A stretch of DNA of 64,000 bases, taken from Phyllobacterium sp. YR531 (lineage in GTDB: Bacteria > Pseudomonadota > Alphaproteobacteria > Rhizobiales > Rhizobiaceae). The notes under the pieces were generated by a model. That model ran no database searches, was not told the origin of the DNA, and worked only from the letters and a program-made list of their open reading frames with translations. Positions 27,981 to 37,370 of the stretch are shown here, in pieces. The translations under genes and the position numbers were made by a program. Positions within the stretch are counted from its first letter, which is position 1. The number at the start of each line of letters is the position of its first letter. Where the stretch lies: assembly GCF_000282595.1 (NCBI RefSeq), contig NZ_AKIZ01000002.1, positions 42,966 through 106,965 on the forward strand, given 5' to 3'.

Positions 27981-28026
27981 GATATCTATCCCTTTTTATT
28001 CCACTGGCAGAATTCTGCCTTGGCAA

Positions 28027-29436
28027 TCATTTGCTCTTGCTGCGCTTGGCATTGATTATGTCCTGCGCCTGTATCCACTCAGGGGAGCCCTTTGGCAAGG
28101 CACGCTGGGCACGGATCGCAAAGATTTGAGCGTCCTGAATTTTTCCGGAGTAGTATTTTTCTTCAGCGCTGGCCAGGTCTGAGCGCGCAGCATCGCCGAG
28201 CTGCCCATAGGCCTGTGCCAGATAGGCATAGCCTGCTGGAGATTCGCGGTCGCGACCAATACTGGCTTTCAACTCATTGACGGCGGTTTTCAGGTTTTCA
28301 GGCTTTCCGGTGAGCATCAATGTTCGCCCGTAATTCATACGTATCAGGCTGGATTTTCGTGTGTCGAGGCTGCCAGCTCGCTGGAAAGCTTTTGCTGCCA
28401 GATCAAGTTTGTTCTGCTTGAGCAGGATTTCTCCCCGAATTTCCTCGAAATAAGGGTTCTTTGGTTGCTGCTTGATCAAAGCGTCGATTTTACCAAGCGC
28501 CGACTCCGTAGATCCATTGAGGAAGGTTGCAATGGCATCACCGTAACGCGCGCCGATGTTGGACGGGTCCTTCCGGAAGATTTGCAGCACGCGTGCCCCA
28601 CCAGCCGTATAGGCGGCAATTTTGCCACGCATGAGGTCGTGTCTTTGTTGCAGGGCAGGGCTGTCTTTCTTATCGAAATCTGGGCTTGCGTGAGCAAGTG
28701 TCTCAAGATTTGCAATACGTTCGCGTGGCATTGGATGGCTGATACGATAAGGATCAACCCGCGTACCGGTAAGAGAGAGAGCATTTGAGAAGCGCTCAAA
28801 TGTCGTCAACATGCCCTTGGCCGATTGACCTGTACTGGCCAGATAAGTGATGGCAGAACGGTCAGCGGCCATCTCTTCGGTGCGTTGATAGTTCAGCAGA
28901 TTACGCATCGCAACTTCCGGAGCACCCATGGCAATACCACCGCCAGCTTGAGCCAAACCACTCTGCTTGCTGGCCGCACCGGCAATCGCCGCACCTATGC
29001 CAAGCAATCCCGCGACGACAGCCATTGTTTTTGCTGCAGCAAGTTGCTCGCGCAGTTTAAATTGATGTCCACCGGCAAGATGTCCCGTTTCATGCGCCAA
29101 TACACCGATGATTTCATTGGGCGTTTCCGCTTCAAGCAAAGCGCCCGTGTTAATGAAGATCCGCCTGCCATCAACAAAGGCGTTGAAACTGGGACTGTTG
29201 ACCAGAACAATCTTGATTGACTGCTTGCCGAGACCAGCCGTTTTGATAATCGGTGCAGCGTAGTCTGTGACCAAAGCTTCGATTTCAGCGTCGCGCACAA
29301 TCGGCACGGATGATGATTGCGCAAAGCCGTTGCCGGTTTGAATAAGGCAAAGAGCACTGGCCGTTACGGCAGCAATTGCTCCACGCATCAGACCTGCAAG
29401 AGGGGAAAGCGAAACTGTCTTTTGTAATACGATCAT
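28027..29436 (-). CDS. M48-family zinc metallopeptidase with TPR region (BepA-like)
   Basis: A 469-residue exported protein. After a signal sequence (about residues 15-40) comes an M48 peptidase domain with the zinc-binding HETGH at 115-119 and the third ligand glutamate in the EEMAADRSAI segment. The C-terminal half from about residue 300 is built of TPR-like helices. This layout matches BepA/YfgC, which assists or degrades outer-membrane proteins such as LptD. That role is inferred from architecture. The start MIVLQK is chosen over an ATG seven codons earlier; both are plausible. Confidence 0.9.
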   Translation of the reverse strand: MIVLQKTVSLSPLAGLMRGAIAAVTASALCLIQTGNGFAQSSSVPIVRDAEIEALVTDYAAPIIKTAGLGKQSIKIVLVNSPSFNAFVDGRRIFINTGALLEAETPNEIIGVLAHETGHLAGGHQFKLREQLAAAKTMAVVAGLLGIGAAIAGAASKQSGLAQAGGGIAMGAPEVAMRNLLNYQRTEEMAADRSAITYLASTGQSAKGMLTTFERFSNALSLTGTRVDPYRISHPMPRERIANLETLAHASPDFDKKDSPALQQRHDLMRGKIAAYTAGGARVLQIFRKDPSNIGARYGDAIATFLNGSTESALGKIDALIKQQPKNPYFEEIRGEILLKQNKLDLAAKAFQRAGSLDTRKSSLIRMNYGRTLMLTGKPENLKTAVNELKASIGRDRESPAGYAYLAQAYGQLGDAARSDLASAEEKYYSGKIQDAQIFAIRAQRALPKGSPEWIQAQDIINAKRSKSK

Positions 29437-29559
29437 GCCTATTCGTACCCAAATCAATCTTCGAATGAAAGAGAGCTTATTGAAGCTCCTTGAATCGTGA
29501 AAAGTCGGTTTATTCGGGCAATATTACGATATTTTTGAAAGAAGATGCCCAAGACAAAG

Positions 29560-29590
29560 AAAAACCGGCAATCAGCCGGTTTTTCAATCT
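29560..29590 (-). terminator. Intrinsic terminator of rne
   Basis: AAAAACCGGC (29560-29569) and GCCGGTTTTT (29575-29584) form a 10-bp stem with a 5-nt loop, with T-runs readable on both strands. It follows the rne stop by about 25 bases. Confidence 0.88.
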
Positions 29591-29607
29591 CAATAATTCA
29601 GGAGTTC

Positions 29608-32544
29608 TTAAAAGAAACCCTTCTTTTGCCACCAGCCTTTTTTAGGAGCTGGTTCATTGTCGGCCTTCTTGTCTTTTCCCGTGGACGTGATGACAGGTGT
29701 GCTGTCGTCAACCTTCTTTGGTGCGAGTGCTGCTTCAACCACAGGTTCCGGTGTCGGTTCAACTTTTGGTGCTGCAACTTCTACAACTGGTTCTGCAGCG
29801 ACTGTCTCAGAAGCGGCGGCCGCTTCAGTCTTCTTTGTAGATTTACGCGGAGCACGCTTTGGCTTGACTGGAGCTTCTGCAGCCACTTCGGCTGTTGCCG
29901 GCACGTCTGCTGCCACGACCTCAGCTTTTTCAGCACTCGCCTTGGCACGGGAACGGCGTTTTGCCGGTGCTTTGACGGGTGCCTCTTCGATAACCGTCAC
30001 CTCAATGGCGCTTGCATCTACAGGTTCCGGTGCAACGACGGGCGCTTCGGCAATTACAGGTGAGACATCTGCAAGCTTGGCTTTGGAGAAATCGGGAAGA
30101 GGGATGGAAACGAACACAGGTTCGGCATCCGGCACGGCTTTTGCAGTGCTGCGGTTTGCATCATCACCATCTTCGAAACGCTTATTCTTGCGCCCGCCGC
30201 GACGTCCGCGACGACGCTTCTTGCGCCGTTCATTCTCTTCTTCGCGGGCGGCTGCCTGTGCAGCATTTTCGCCTTCCACAGGTGGCTGGTCTGCATCATC
30301 TGCGTCTTCGTCACCTGCGGATGCCTGACTTTGGTCAGCGCCACCATTTTCATGGCGGTCGCGACCACCACGCCGACGCCGCTTGCGTTTGCGCTTACGG
30401 GATGCGTCATCATCCGAACGAACAGTTTCTGTGGCCACAGCCTCGGCTTCATCATCGATATCCTCAATGACCGGATCACTCTCGTCGAAATCATCCGCAA
30501 TACCCAGCGCAGGTGTTTCTGAAAGCGGCACAACAGGTCCAAGCGCCAGCGATCCTTTGTCGATAGCAAAATGCTGAGCGCCCACGCTGTCATCAGCTTC
30601 GATGCTGATAGTCAGGCCAAAACGCGTTTCAAGATCGGCGAGGTTCTGGCGCTTCTGGTTCAACACATAGAGCGCAGTTGCGACGGTTGTCCGAACGATA
30701 ATGTTATTCTGCGAGTGACGTAGCAGATATTCTTCAATCGACCGCATGACATGAAGCGCAATAGAGGAGGCGGAGCGGACATGGCCGGTGCCGCCACACA
30801 TGGCGCAAACCTGCGTTGTGCTTTCCAGGACGCTGGCGCGGATGCGCTGACGCGACATCTCAAGCAGTCCGAAGTGCGAAATGCGTCCCACCTGAATGCG
30901 GGCGCGATCATCCTTGAGACAATCTTTCATCCGCTTTTCAACCGCACGGTTGTTGCGGTTTTCTTCCATATCGATGAAATCGATAACAATCAGGCCGGCA
31001 AGATCGCGCAGACGCAATTGGCGCGCTATTTCATCTGCCGCTTCCAGATTGGTCTGAAGGGCAGTGTCTTCAATCGAATGTTCGCGTGTTGAGCGACCGG
31101 AGTTGACGTCAATCGCAACCAGAGCTTCGGTCTGGTTGATGATGATGTAACCGCCTGACTTCAAGGTAACCTGCGGCTGCAGCATGCGGTCAAGCTGCGC
31201 TTCAATGCCGTTGCGGGCAAAGATCGGCGTCAGGTCGCGATAAGGCTGCACGACTTTGGCATGACTCGGCATGAGCATGCGCATGAAGTCTTTGGCTTCG
31301 CGATAACCATTCTCGCCAGCAACCTGAATCTCGGCAATGTCTTTATTATAAAGATCGCGGATCGAGCGCTTGATCAGGCTGCCTTCTTCGTAAACGAGGG
31401 TAGGTGCGCTGGACGCAAGTGTAAGGCTGCGCACGTTTTCCCACAAACGCATCAGATATTCATAGTCGCGCTTGACTTCAGGCTTGGTGCGCATGGCTCC
31501 GGCTGTGCGCAGGATAACGCCCATGCCTTTCGGCACTTCCAGATCCTTGACGATATCTTTCAGACGCTTGCGGTCCTGTATGCTGGTAATCTTGCGTGAA
31601 ATGCCACCACCACGGGCGGTATTTGGCATGAGCACAGAATAGCGCCCGGCTAGCGAAAGATAGGTTGTAAGAGCCGCGCCTTTATTGCCGCGTTCTTCTT
31701 TAACCACCTGTACCAGCAATATCTGGCGGCGCTTGATCACGTCCTGAATGTTGTATTGGCGGCGCTGGAAACGCTGATGTGTTGGAACTTCTTCCATTGC
31801 ATCTTCAGCACCGACGGACTCAACTTCGTCCAGCTCGTCGTGTGGCTCTTCCTTATCGTCGTTTGACCTATTGCGTGAACGCCTGGAGCGTGTTTCGCCG
31901 CCTTCCGATTCTACAATTTTGTCGTCATCTTCAGATGCATCATCTGAATCCGATGAGACAGCTTCCGATATGACATCTGTTTCAACAGCAGCAGCCATAG
32001 TCTGGCCATTACCATCATCATCAGGTGAAGCGTCGTCTTCGTTTTTCGGGAAGGGCTGCTCTGTATTCTCGGAAACTTCGCCAGCATCGATAGCGACTAT
32101 GGTTTCATCATCGGACTCTGCGGAGTCGGACTTTACGGCGTCGTCACCCTGACGCGAACCGCGACGTCCGCGACGCCGATTGCGCGAACCACGATCATTG
32201 CGATCGCGCGTACGTTGCTCATTGGCATTTTCTTCGTGATCTTCATCCTGACTGGCGGCTTCCGCCTCAGCATCAATCAGTGCCTGACGATCAGCAACGG
32301 GTATCTGGTAATAGTCCGGATGGATTTCGCTGAACGCAAGGAAACCATGGCGATTGCCGCCATATTCCACGAAAGCGGCCTGAAGCGACGGCTCTACACG
32401 CGTTACACGCGCCAGATAGATATTGCCTTTGATTTGTTTCTTGTGTTCAGATTCGAAATCAAATTCTTCAATTCGATTGCCGCGAACCACGACAACCCGT
32501 GTTTCCTCCTGGTGGGAGGCGTCGATTAGCATTTTGTCCGACAT
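29608..32544 (-). CDS. rne: Ribonuclease E/G
   Basis: Essential endoribonuclease of mRNA decay and rRNA/tRNA processing and the scaffold of the degradosome. The protein has 978 residues from the MSDKMLID start, which is preferred over a 27-codon extension lacking a ribosome site. The S1 domain (about residues 10-75) is interrupted by an acidic, arginine-rich low-complexity insert of about 190 residues and then resumes. This is characteristic of alphaproteobacterial RNase E. Then come the 5'-sensor, the DNase I-like catalytic core (VAIDVNSG, IDFIDMEENRNN) and the zinc-link CAMCGGTGHV. The C-terminal third is disordered and rich in Ala, Glu, Lys and Arg, ending KKGWWQKKGFF. It would bind RNA and partners. 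Confidence 0.96.
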   Translation of the reverse strand: MSDKMLIDASHQEETRVVVVRGNRIEEFDFESEHKKQIKGNIYLARVTRVEPSLQAAFVEYGGNRHGFLAFSEIHPDYYQIPVADRQALIDAEAEAASQDEDHEENANEQRTRDRNDRGSRNRRRGRRGSRQGDDAVKSDSAESDDETIVAIDAGEVSENTEQPFPKNEDDASPDDDGNGQTMAAAVETDVISEAVSSDSDDASEDDDKIVESEGGETRSRRSRNRSNDDKEEPHDELDEVESVGAEDAMEEVPTHQRFQRRQYNIQDVIKRRQILLVQVVKEERGNKGAALTTYLSLAGRYSVLMPNTARGGGISRKITSIQDRKRLKDIVKDLEVPKGMGVILRTAGAMRTKPEVKRDYEYLMRLWENVRSLTLASSAPTLVYEEGSLIKRSIRDLYNKDIAEIQVAGENGYREAKDFMRMLMPSHAKVVQPYRDLTPIFARNGIEAQLDRMLQPQVTLKSGGYIIINQTEALVAIDVNSGRSTREHSIEDTALQTNLEAADEIARQLRLRDLAGLIVIDFIDMEENRNNRAVEKRMKDCLKDDRARIQVGRISHFGLLEMSRQRIRASVLESTTQVCAMCGGTGHVRSASSIALHVMRSIEEYLLRHSQNNIIVRTTVATALYVLNQKRQNLADLETRFGLTISIEADDSVGAQHFAIDKGSLALGPVVPLSETPALGIADDFDESDPVIEDIDDEAEAVATETVRSDDDASRKRKRKRRRRGGRDRHENGGADQSQASAGDEDADDADQPPVEGENAAQAAAREEENERRKKRRRGRRGGRKNKRFEDGDDANRSTAKAVPDAEPVFVSIPLPDFSKAKLADVSPVIAEAPVVAPEPVDASAIEVTVIEEAPVKAPAKRRSRAKASAEKAEVVAADVPATAEVAAEAPVKPKRAPRKSTKKTEAAAASETVAAEPVVEVAAPKVEPTPEPVVEAALAPKKVDDSTPVITSTGKDKKADNEPAPKKGWWQKKGFF

Positions 32545-32838
32545 TATATCTGCTCTCCCCGGCCAAAACGCTGGCAACGTCAGACAACCAGGAAACCCGT
32601 GGGGTTTCTGGTGCGGCGTGTTCACATTTACCGGATATATTAAAGTTCGCAGGAACAGACAGAACCGGCGTCGCGCGGAGCTGCCCTCGGGCAGCCGCGG
32701 CTTGCAAGCCGGTTATGATACTGTCTGTAACAAACATTCCTGTTCCTGACGAAACGACCTCATGAATGGCACGCTTTTCACGCTGTGCCGACCCGTTACT
32801 GCGCCGTGCGTCCTTAAACGCACTAAGGACGCAGTAAC
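32545..32838 (-). promoter_or_regulatory. Structured rne leader
   Basis: Between the rne start and position 32838 the leftward transcript is rich in stem structures. AACCGGC/GCCGGTT (32663-32669 with 32708-32714), GCGG/CCGC and CTGCCC/GGGCAG (32681-32686 with 32689-32694) form an inner stem. ACAGACAG/CTGTCTGT (32655-32662 with 32721-32728) closes it. AGGAACAG/CTGTTCCT (32651-32658 with 32740-32747) competes for the same bases. A second hairpin spans 32795-32838. RNase E controls its own mRNA through the leader in enterics; an analogous role here is inferred. Confidence 0.6.
32795..32838 (-). other. Long hairpin in the distal rne leader
   Basis: GTTACTGCG (32795-32803) plus GCGTCCTTA (32808-32816) pair with the continuous TAAGGACGCAGTAAC (32824-32838), leaving a small bulge and a 7-nt loop. 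It could be a processing site for RNase III or E, or part of the promoter-proximal leader. Confidence 0.5.
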
Positions 32839-33329
32839 AAACTTAAGATTCTGCATGATTCAAAAATCGAGGATTTCTGGACCATGCGGTAACACCCTTG
32901 ATAGGGCTGGCCTGATACGCCTTTGTCCGGGCGATCTGCCGTTCACAAAAAGCGCTACAGACAATCCCTGTCCGCTCGCGCCAAATTCTTTTTCGGTCAG
33001 CTGCAGCGAAAATCGCTATCGCCACTCCAGATCATGCATCTTTGTTATCCGGTCATTAGCCGTGACATCAAAGTTCTGATTCCAAGGGGCATGAAGCTAA
33101 CCCACCTTTGCTTTTAGGAGGTGTGCTGCCTTATGACAAGGGCTTCTTCATAATCGTGTCATTCTGGTGACTGGAACTCGCAGCTATAAGATAATATTAA
33201 CCATGGTTCCTTACCTATTGGTTATAAGTGATGTTGCGCCTGCAGGGTGCAACCAAGTGCTCGATCTGATATTAAAGAGGGGCCTGTCTGTGTGGTATTC
33301 ACGCCTGCCAGGTTCCGATCGGTAAAGAG
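32839..33329. other. Intergenic region between rne leader and amiC
   Basis: About 490 bases with no credible gene. Small open frames on both strands show no ribosome site or protein character. It must hold the divergent promoters for rne and amiC. Possible elements are an AGGAGG-like run near 33115-33122, with no good start codon after it, and several AT-rich stretches. I see nothing certain. Confidence 0.4.
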
Positions 33330-34559
33330 ATGAATGTGATTTATCGGATAGTTTTGGCTGCATTTGCGGGTTTGCTGGTCCTGTTGCCGGCAAGCGTAAA
33401 TTCTTATGCATCCGATGATTTGGCCGCTCTCACATATCAGGCAGCCGGGGACGAGCTGCGTACGCGTGTTGTCATCAATTTTGACAAGGAGCCGGATGTA
33501 TCGACCATGCTGCTCGAACACCCACACAGGCTCGTCGTCGATATGCCGAAAACAGTTTTTGCGTTCGACAAGAAGTCAGTTGAGCCTCGCGGTCTTGTCG
33601 ATGATGTGCGCTACGGCATGCTTGATACGGAGCGTTCGCGACTCATTTTCTCGCTTAAAGGTCCATTTGCCGTAGAGCGAATTGATGTCATCAAGAATGA
33701 CAACAGCCCGGGTTACCGGCTTGTCGCTGATCTCGTTGCATCATCAGACAGGAAGTTTGCGGAAGATTTGAAAACCCAGAACGCAACCACCGCATCGACG
33801 GAAAGTACACCGAAGGGCGACAGGATCGCGTCAGCTGCTCCGGATGAAAAGAGCAAGGCTCCCAAACCTTTTACTGTTGTAATTGATCCCGGGCACGGCG
33901 GTATCGATAGTGGCGCTGAAAGCGCGAGCGGCATCATGGAAAAGAACGTGACTCTGATGTTCGCCCAGCAGTTGCGCGATGAACTGGCAAAGATACCGGG
34001 TCTGCGTATCGAAATGACCCGCACTGACGATACGTTTCTTCGTCTTACCGAACGGGTGCGGGTCGCCCGCCAGTACGAAGCTGATTTGTTCATCTCGTTG
34101 CATGCCGATACGATCAACCGCGGCAATATTCGCGGCGCTACGGTTTATACCGTCTCTGATAAAGCCTCTGACGCCGAATCACGTGCCATGGCTGATCGTG
34201 AAAACCGGGCAGATGCCGTTGCCGGTATTACTTTCGACAATGAAACGCCGGAAATTGCAGATATCCTTATGGATCTGACGCGGCGTGAAACGCATAATTT
34301 CTCATTGAGCTTCGCCAAGAACGTGGTCAATTCGCTCAAAAAAGACGTCAACATGATCAATAACCCGCACAGATTCGCTGGGTTTCAGGTTTTGCGCGCG
34401 CCGGATGTGCCTTCTGTACTGGTTGAAATCGGTTATCTTTCCAATGCGGAAGACGAAAAGCTCATGCTTGACCCGGCATGGCGTACCCACGTTGCTTCAA
34501 GACTAGCTACGGCAGTGGGCGAATTTTCAGGTTTGAAGACAGCCGGTGCGCTTAATTAG
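33330..34559 (+). CDS. amiC: N-acetylmuramoyl-L-alanine amidase (AmiC-like)
   Basis: Periplasmic zinc amidase that cleaves septal peptidoglycan between MurNAc and the stem peptide during cell separation. The 409-residue protein has a signal peptide (about residues 5-27), an AMIN domain (about 35-130) for septal localisation, a short linker, and an Amidase_3 domain. Zinc and catalytic residues are seen in DPGHGGIDSGAES, EKNVTL, SLHADTINRG and the late VEIGYLSN glutamate. PBP1A follows on the same strand; the M23 peptidase further right probably contributes to the same process. Confidence 0.93.
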   Translation: MNVIYRIVLAAFAGLLVLLPASVNSYASDDLAALTYQAAGDELRTRVVINFDKEPDVSTMLLEHPHRLVVDMPKTVFAFDKKSVEPRGLVDDVRYGMLDTERSRLIFSLKGPFAVERIDVIKNDNSPGYRLVADLVASSDRKFAEDLKTQNATTASTESTPKGDRIASAAPDEKSKAPKPFTVVIDPGHGGIDSGAESASGIMEKNVTLMFAQQLRDELAKIPGLRIEMTRTDDTFLRLTERVRVARQYEADLFISLHADTINRGNIRGATVYTVSDKASDAESRAMADRENRADAVAGITFDNETPEIADILMDLTRRETHNFSLSFAKNVVNSLKKDVNMINNPHRFAGFQVLRAPDVPSVLVEIGYLSNAEDEKLMLDPAWRTHVASRLATAVGEFSGLKTAGALN

Positions 34560-34806
34560 GGCGATGTGCAACCATTGCGTGCGTTGCCGAAACTCCACAA
34601 TTAGTATTTAAATTGTGAACGCAGGCGGGTTGTCCTTGCCTTTGTCACATTTGTCGCCCAATTGCGTCAGCAACATCCGACTTTCGCAAATGTGATGCCG
34701 GATATGGAAAACCCTTCGGGGGTTGGTGTTTTCCACGACACGACCTGCATGGCTTAATGTGCAGCGATGTTAAATGCCAACTGGGTAAAATGGATTCCGG
34801 ATACAC
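34560..34806 (+). promoter_or_regulatory. Leader and promoter region of the PBP1A gene
   Basis: Two inverted repeats are visible. CACAATT (34596-34602) and AATTGTG (34611-34617) have an 8-nt AT-rich centre and could be an operator. GGAAAAC (34706-34712) and GTTTTCC (34728-34734) frame a hairpin that may end the amiC transcript or lie in the next leader. No gene fits in the region. Confidence 0.4.
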
Positions 34807-37266
34807 ATGATACGCTTGATCGGATATTTTTTCGGAATCGGCACCGTGATGGCGCTGCTGGGTGCAGCAGGCGTTGCGCTTTATGTTGTCAGTATTTCGA
34901 AAGATTTGCCCGACTACGAAGTTCTGGCCAAATATGAACCTCCGGTCATGACCCGGGTTCACTCATCCGATGGGCAGCTTATGGCGGAATTTGCCCGCGA
35001 GCGCCGGTTGTATCTGCCAATTCAGGCTGTTCCTGATCGCGTAAAGGCTGCCTTCATCTCTGCTGAAGACAAGAATTTTTATCAACATCCCGGTGTTGAT
35101 ATTAGCGGTTTGGCCCGTGCTATCGTGGTGAACGTACAAAACTGGGGTTCGCGCCGTCCTGTCGGTGCTTCGACCATCACGCAGCAGGTTGCAAAGAACT
35201 TCCTTCTCAGCAATGACCAGACCATTGGCCGAAAGGTCAAGGAAGCCATACTCTCGTTCCGCATTGAACAGGCCTATTCGAAAGACCGTATTCTTGAGCT
35301 TTATCTCAACGAAATTTTCTTCGGTCTCAATTCCTATGGTATCGCCGGCGCAGCGCTGACTTACTACAACAAGTCGGTCAATGAATTGACTATTGCGCAG
35401 GCCGCTTATCTTGCCGCACTGCCAAAGGGCCCATCCAACTATCATCCTTTCCGCCAGCCTGACCGCGCAGTCGAACGGCGTAACTGGGTTATCGACCGCA
35501 TGGCAGAGAATGGCTATGTGACGATGGAAGAGGCCAAGGAAGCAAAGAACGAGCCGCTGGGCGTCACACCACGCCATACGGGCAATTACCTCTTTGCTTC
35601 AGAATATTTCACTGAAGAAGTACGTCGCCAGATCATCCAGCGTTACGGCGAGAACGCCCTCTATGAAGGTGGGCTTTCGGTTCGTACCACACTTGATCCA
35701 AAGATGCAGGTTCAGGCACGTGCCGCCCTGCAGCATGGTCTGTTCAAGTTCGATGAAGCCAAAGGCTATCGTGGTGCTTACAAGACCATTTCGACAGCGG
35801 GTGACTGGGGTCTTCCTCTCTCCGAGATCAAGGAGTTTTCGGACGTTCCTGATTGGCACCTAGCCGTCGTGCTGGAAGTAACGCCGCAGCAGGCCATTAT
35901 CGGCTTGCGACCAGAGCAGGATGCATCCGGTAAAGTGGTGCAGGAACGCAAGCAGGGCACGATTGCCGCTGACGATATCAAATGGGCTTTCCGGGTTATT
36001 GATGGCGATAAGCGTACCAGTGCCAAATCGCTCGAAGGCGTGTTCCATGTCGGCGATGTTGTCTTCGTTCAGAAGAAAGAAGGCAGCGAGACTGAGTTTG
36101 ATCTGCATCAGATCCCCAAGATTGAAGGTGGCGCTGTAGCCATGGACCCGCACACGGGCCGTGTTCTCGCCATGGTGGGCGGGTTCTCCTTTGCTCAATC
36201 AGAGTTTAACCGCGCCACGCAGGCGATGCGTCAGCCAGGCTCGTCATTCAAGCCTTTCGTTTATTCAGCTGCACTCGACAACGGCTATACCCCGGCTTCC
36301 GTGGTTTTGGATGGTCCCATTTCCGTTGATCAGGGCGGCAGCCTTGGCGTTTGGGCACCAAAGAACTACAGCGGCAAGTTTGCCGGACCATCGACGTTGC
36401 GCTACGGCATTGAGCAATCACGTAACCTTATGACCGTCCGGCTTGCTCAAGACATGGGTATGAAGCTTGTTGCTGAATATGCCGAGCGTTTCGGGATTTA
36501 TGACAAGATGCTGCCGGTTCTGGCCATGTCACTAGGATCAGGTGAAACCACGGTTCTGCGCATGGTGACGGGCTATTCCATTATTGCCAATGGTGGCCGC
36601 AAGATCACGCCATCCATGGTTGACCGCATTCAGGACCGCTACGGCAAGACTGTCTTCAAGCATGACGAGCGCAAGTGCGAGAACTGCTCAGCGGAAAAGT
36701 GGACAGGGCAGAGTGATCCAGAATTAATTGACGATCGTGATCAGGTGCTCGATCCAATGACTGCCTATCAGATCACTTCCATGATGGAGGGTGTGGTTCA
36801 GCGCGGTACTGCAACTATTCTTAAAAGCCTGAACCGCCCGATTGCCGGCAAGACAGGCACTACAAACGATGAAAAAGACGCATGGTTTATCGGCTTCACG
36901 CCTGACCTCGTTTTCGGCGTCTATCTCGGTTATGACAATCCGCAACCCATGGGCCACGGCTTCACCGGTAGCGGCTTGGCCGCTCCTGTGTTCAAGGATT
37001 TTGCAGAGGCTGCACTAAGAGATCGCAGACCAGTTGATTTCCACCCACCCGAAGGCATGACACCAATTGCTATTGATCGCAAAACCGGGATGCGTGCCGC
37101 TGAAGGTGGTGCAAATGTGATCATGGAGCAGTTTAAACCGGGTACTGGGCCAGCAGATAGCTACTCCGTTATCGGCATGGATACCTTCTCCGAAGGCTCG
37201 CCAGTAGAAGTTCAGTCACCTAACGTCAACCGTGCCATACAGGGCGGCGGCGGCGGACTATTCTGA
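34807..37266 (+). CDS. mrcA: Penicillin-binding protein 1A, bifunctional
   Basis: Class A penicillin-binding protein with glycosyltransferase and transpeptidase activity, in the inner membrane. Length 819. After one N-terminal membrane helix (about residues 5-30) the glycosyltransferase domain shows EDKNFYQHPGVD and STITQQVAKNF. The transpeptidase motifs are the SSFK of QPGSSFKPF, SRN and KTGTT. An extra domain between the two (about 260-420) matches the usual ODD/OB region of Gram-negative PBP1A. The ATG of MIRLIGYFF has no strong ribosome site. Confidence 0.96.
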   Translation: MIRLIGYFFGIGTVMALLGAAGVALYVVSISKDLPDYEVLAKYEPPVMTRVHSSDGQLMAEFARERRLYLPIQAVPDRVKAAFISAEDKNFYQHPGVDISGLARAIVVNVQNWGSRRPVGASTITQQVAKNFLLSNDQTIGRKVKEAILSFRIEQAYSKDRILELYLNEIFFGLNSYGIAGAALTYYNKSVNELTIAQAAYLAALPKGPSNYHPFRQPDRAVERRNWVIDRMAENGYVTMEEAKEAKNEPLGVTPRHTGNYLFASEYFTEEVRRQIIQRYGENALYEGGLSVRTTLDPKMQVQARAALQHGLFKFDEAKGYRGAYKTISTAGDWGLPLSEIKEFSDVPDWHLAVVLEVTPQQAIIGLRPEQDASGKVVQERKQGTIAADDIKWAFRVIDGDKRTSAKSLEGVFHVGDVVFVQKKEGSETEFDLHQIPKIEGGAVAMDPHTGRVLAMVGGFSFAQSEFNRATQAMRQPGSSFKPFVYSAALDNGYTPASVVLDGPISVDQGGSLGVWAPKNYSGKFAGPSTLRYGIEQSRNLMTVRLAQDMGMKLVAEYAERFGIYDKMLPVLAMSLGSGETTVLRMVTGYSIIANGGRKITPSMVDRIQDRYGKTVFKHDERKCENCSAEKWTGQSDPELIDDRDQVLDPMTAYQITSMMEGVVQRGTATILKSLNRPIAGKTGTTNDEKDAWFIGFTPDLVFGVYLGYDNPQPMGHGFTGSGLAAPVFKDFAEAALRDRRPVDFHPPEGMTPIAIDRKTGMRAAEGGANVIMEQFKPGTGPADSYSVIGMDTFSEGSPVEVQSPNVNRAIQGGGGGLF

Positions 37267-37370
37267 TCACCAATTCTTGCGTCTTCATTGACGTTTTCAA
37301 GACTTTACATCGTGTTGACCAGTCAATATGGTCCGCCGAAATTCGAATGAACTTTAAGGAATAATACCCC

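Noticed and set aside
29657..30328. 223-codon rightward frame opposite the 3' end of rne
   Set aside because: Its Ser/Ala-rich sequence is the complement of the low-complexity tail of RNase E.
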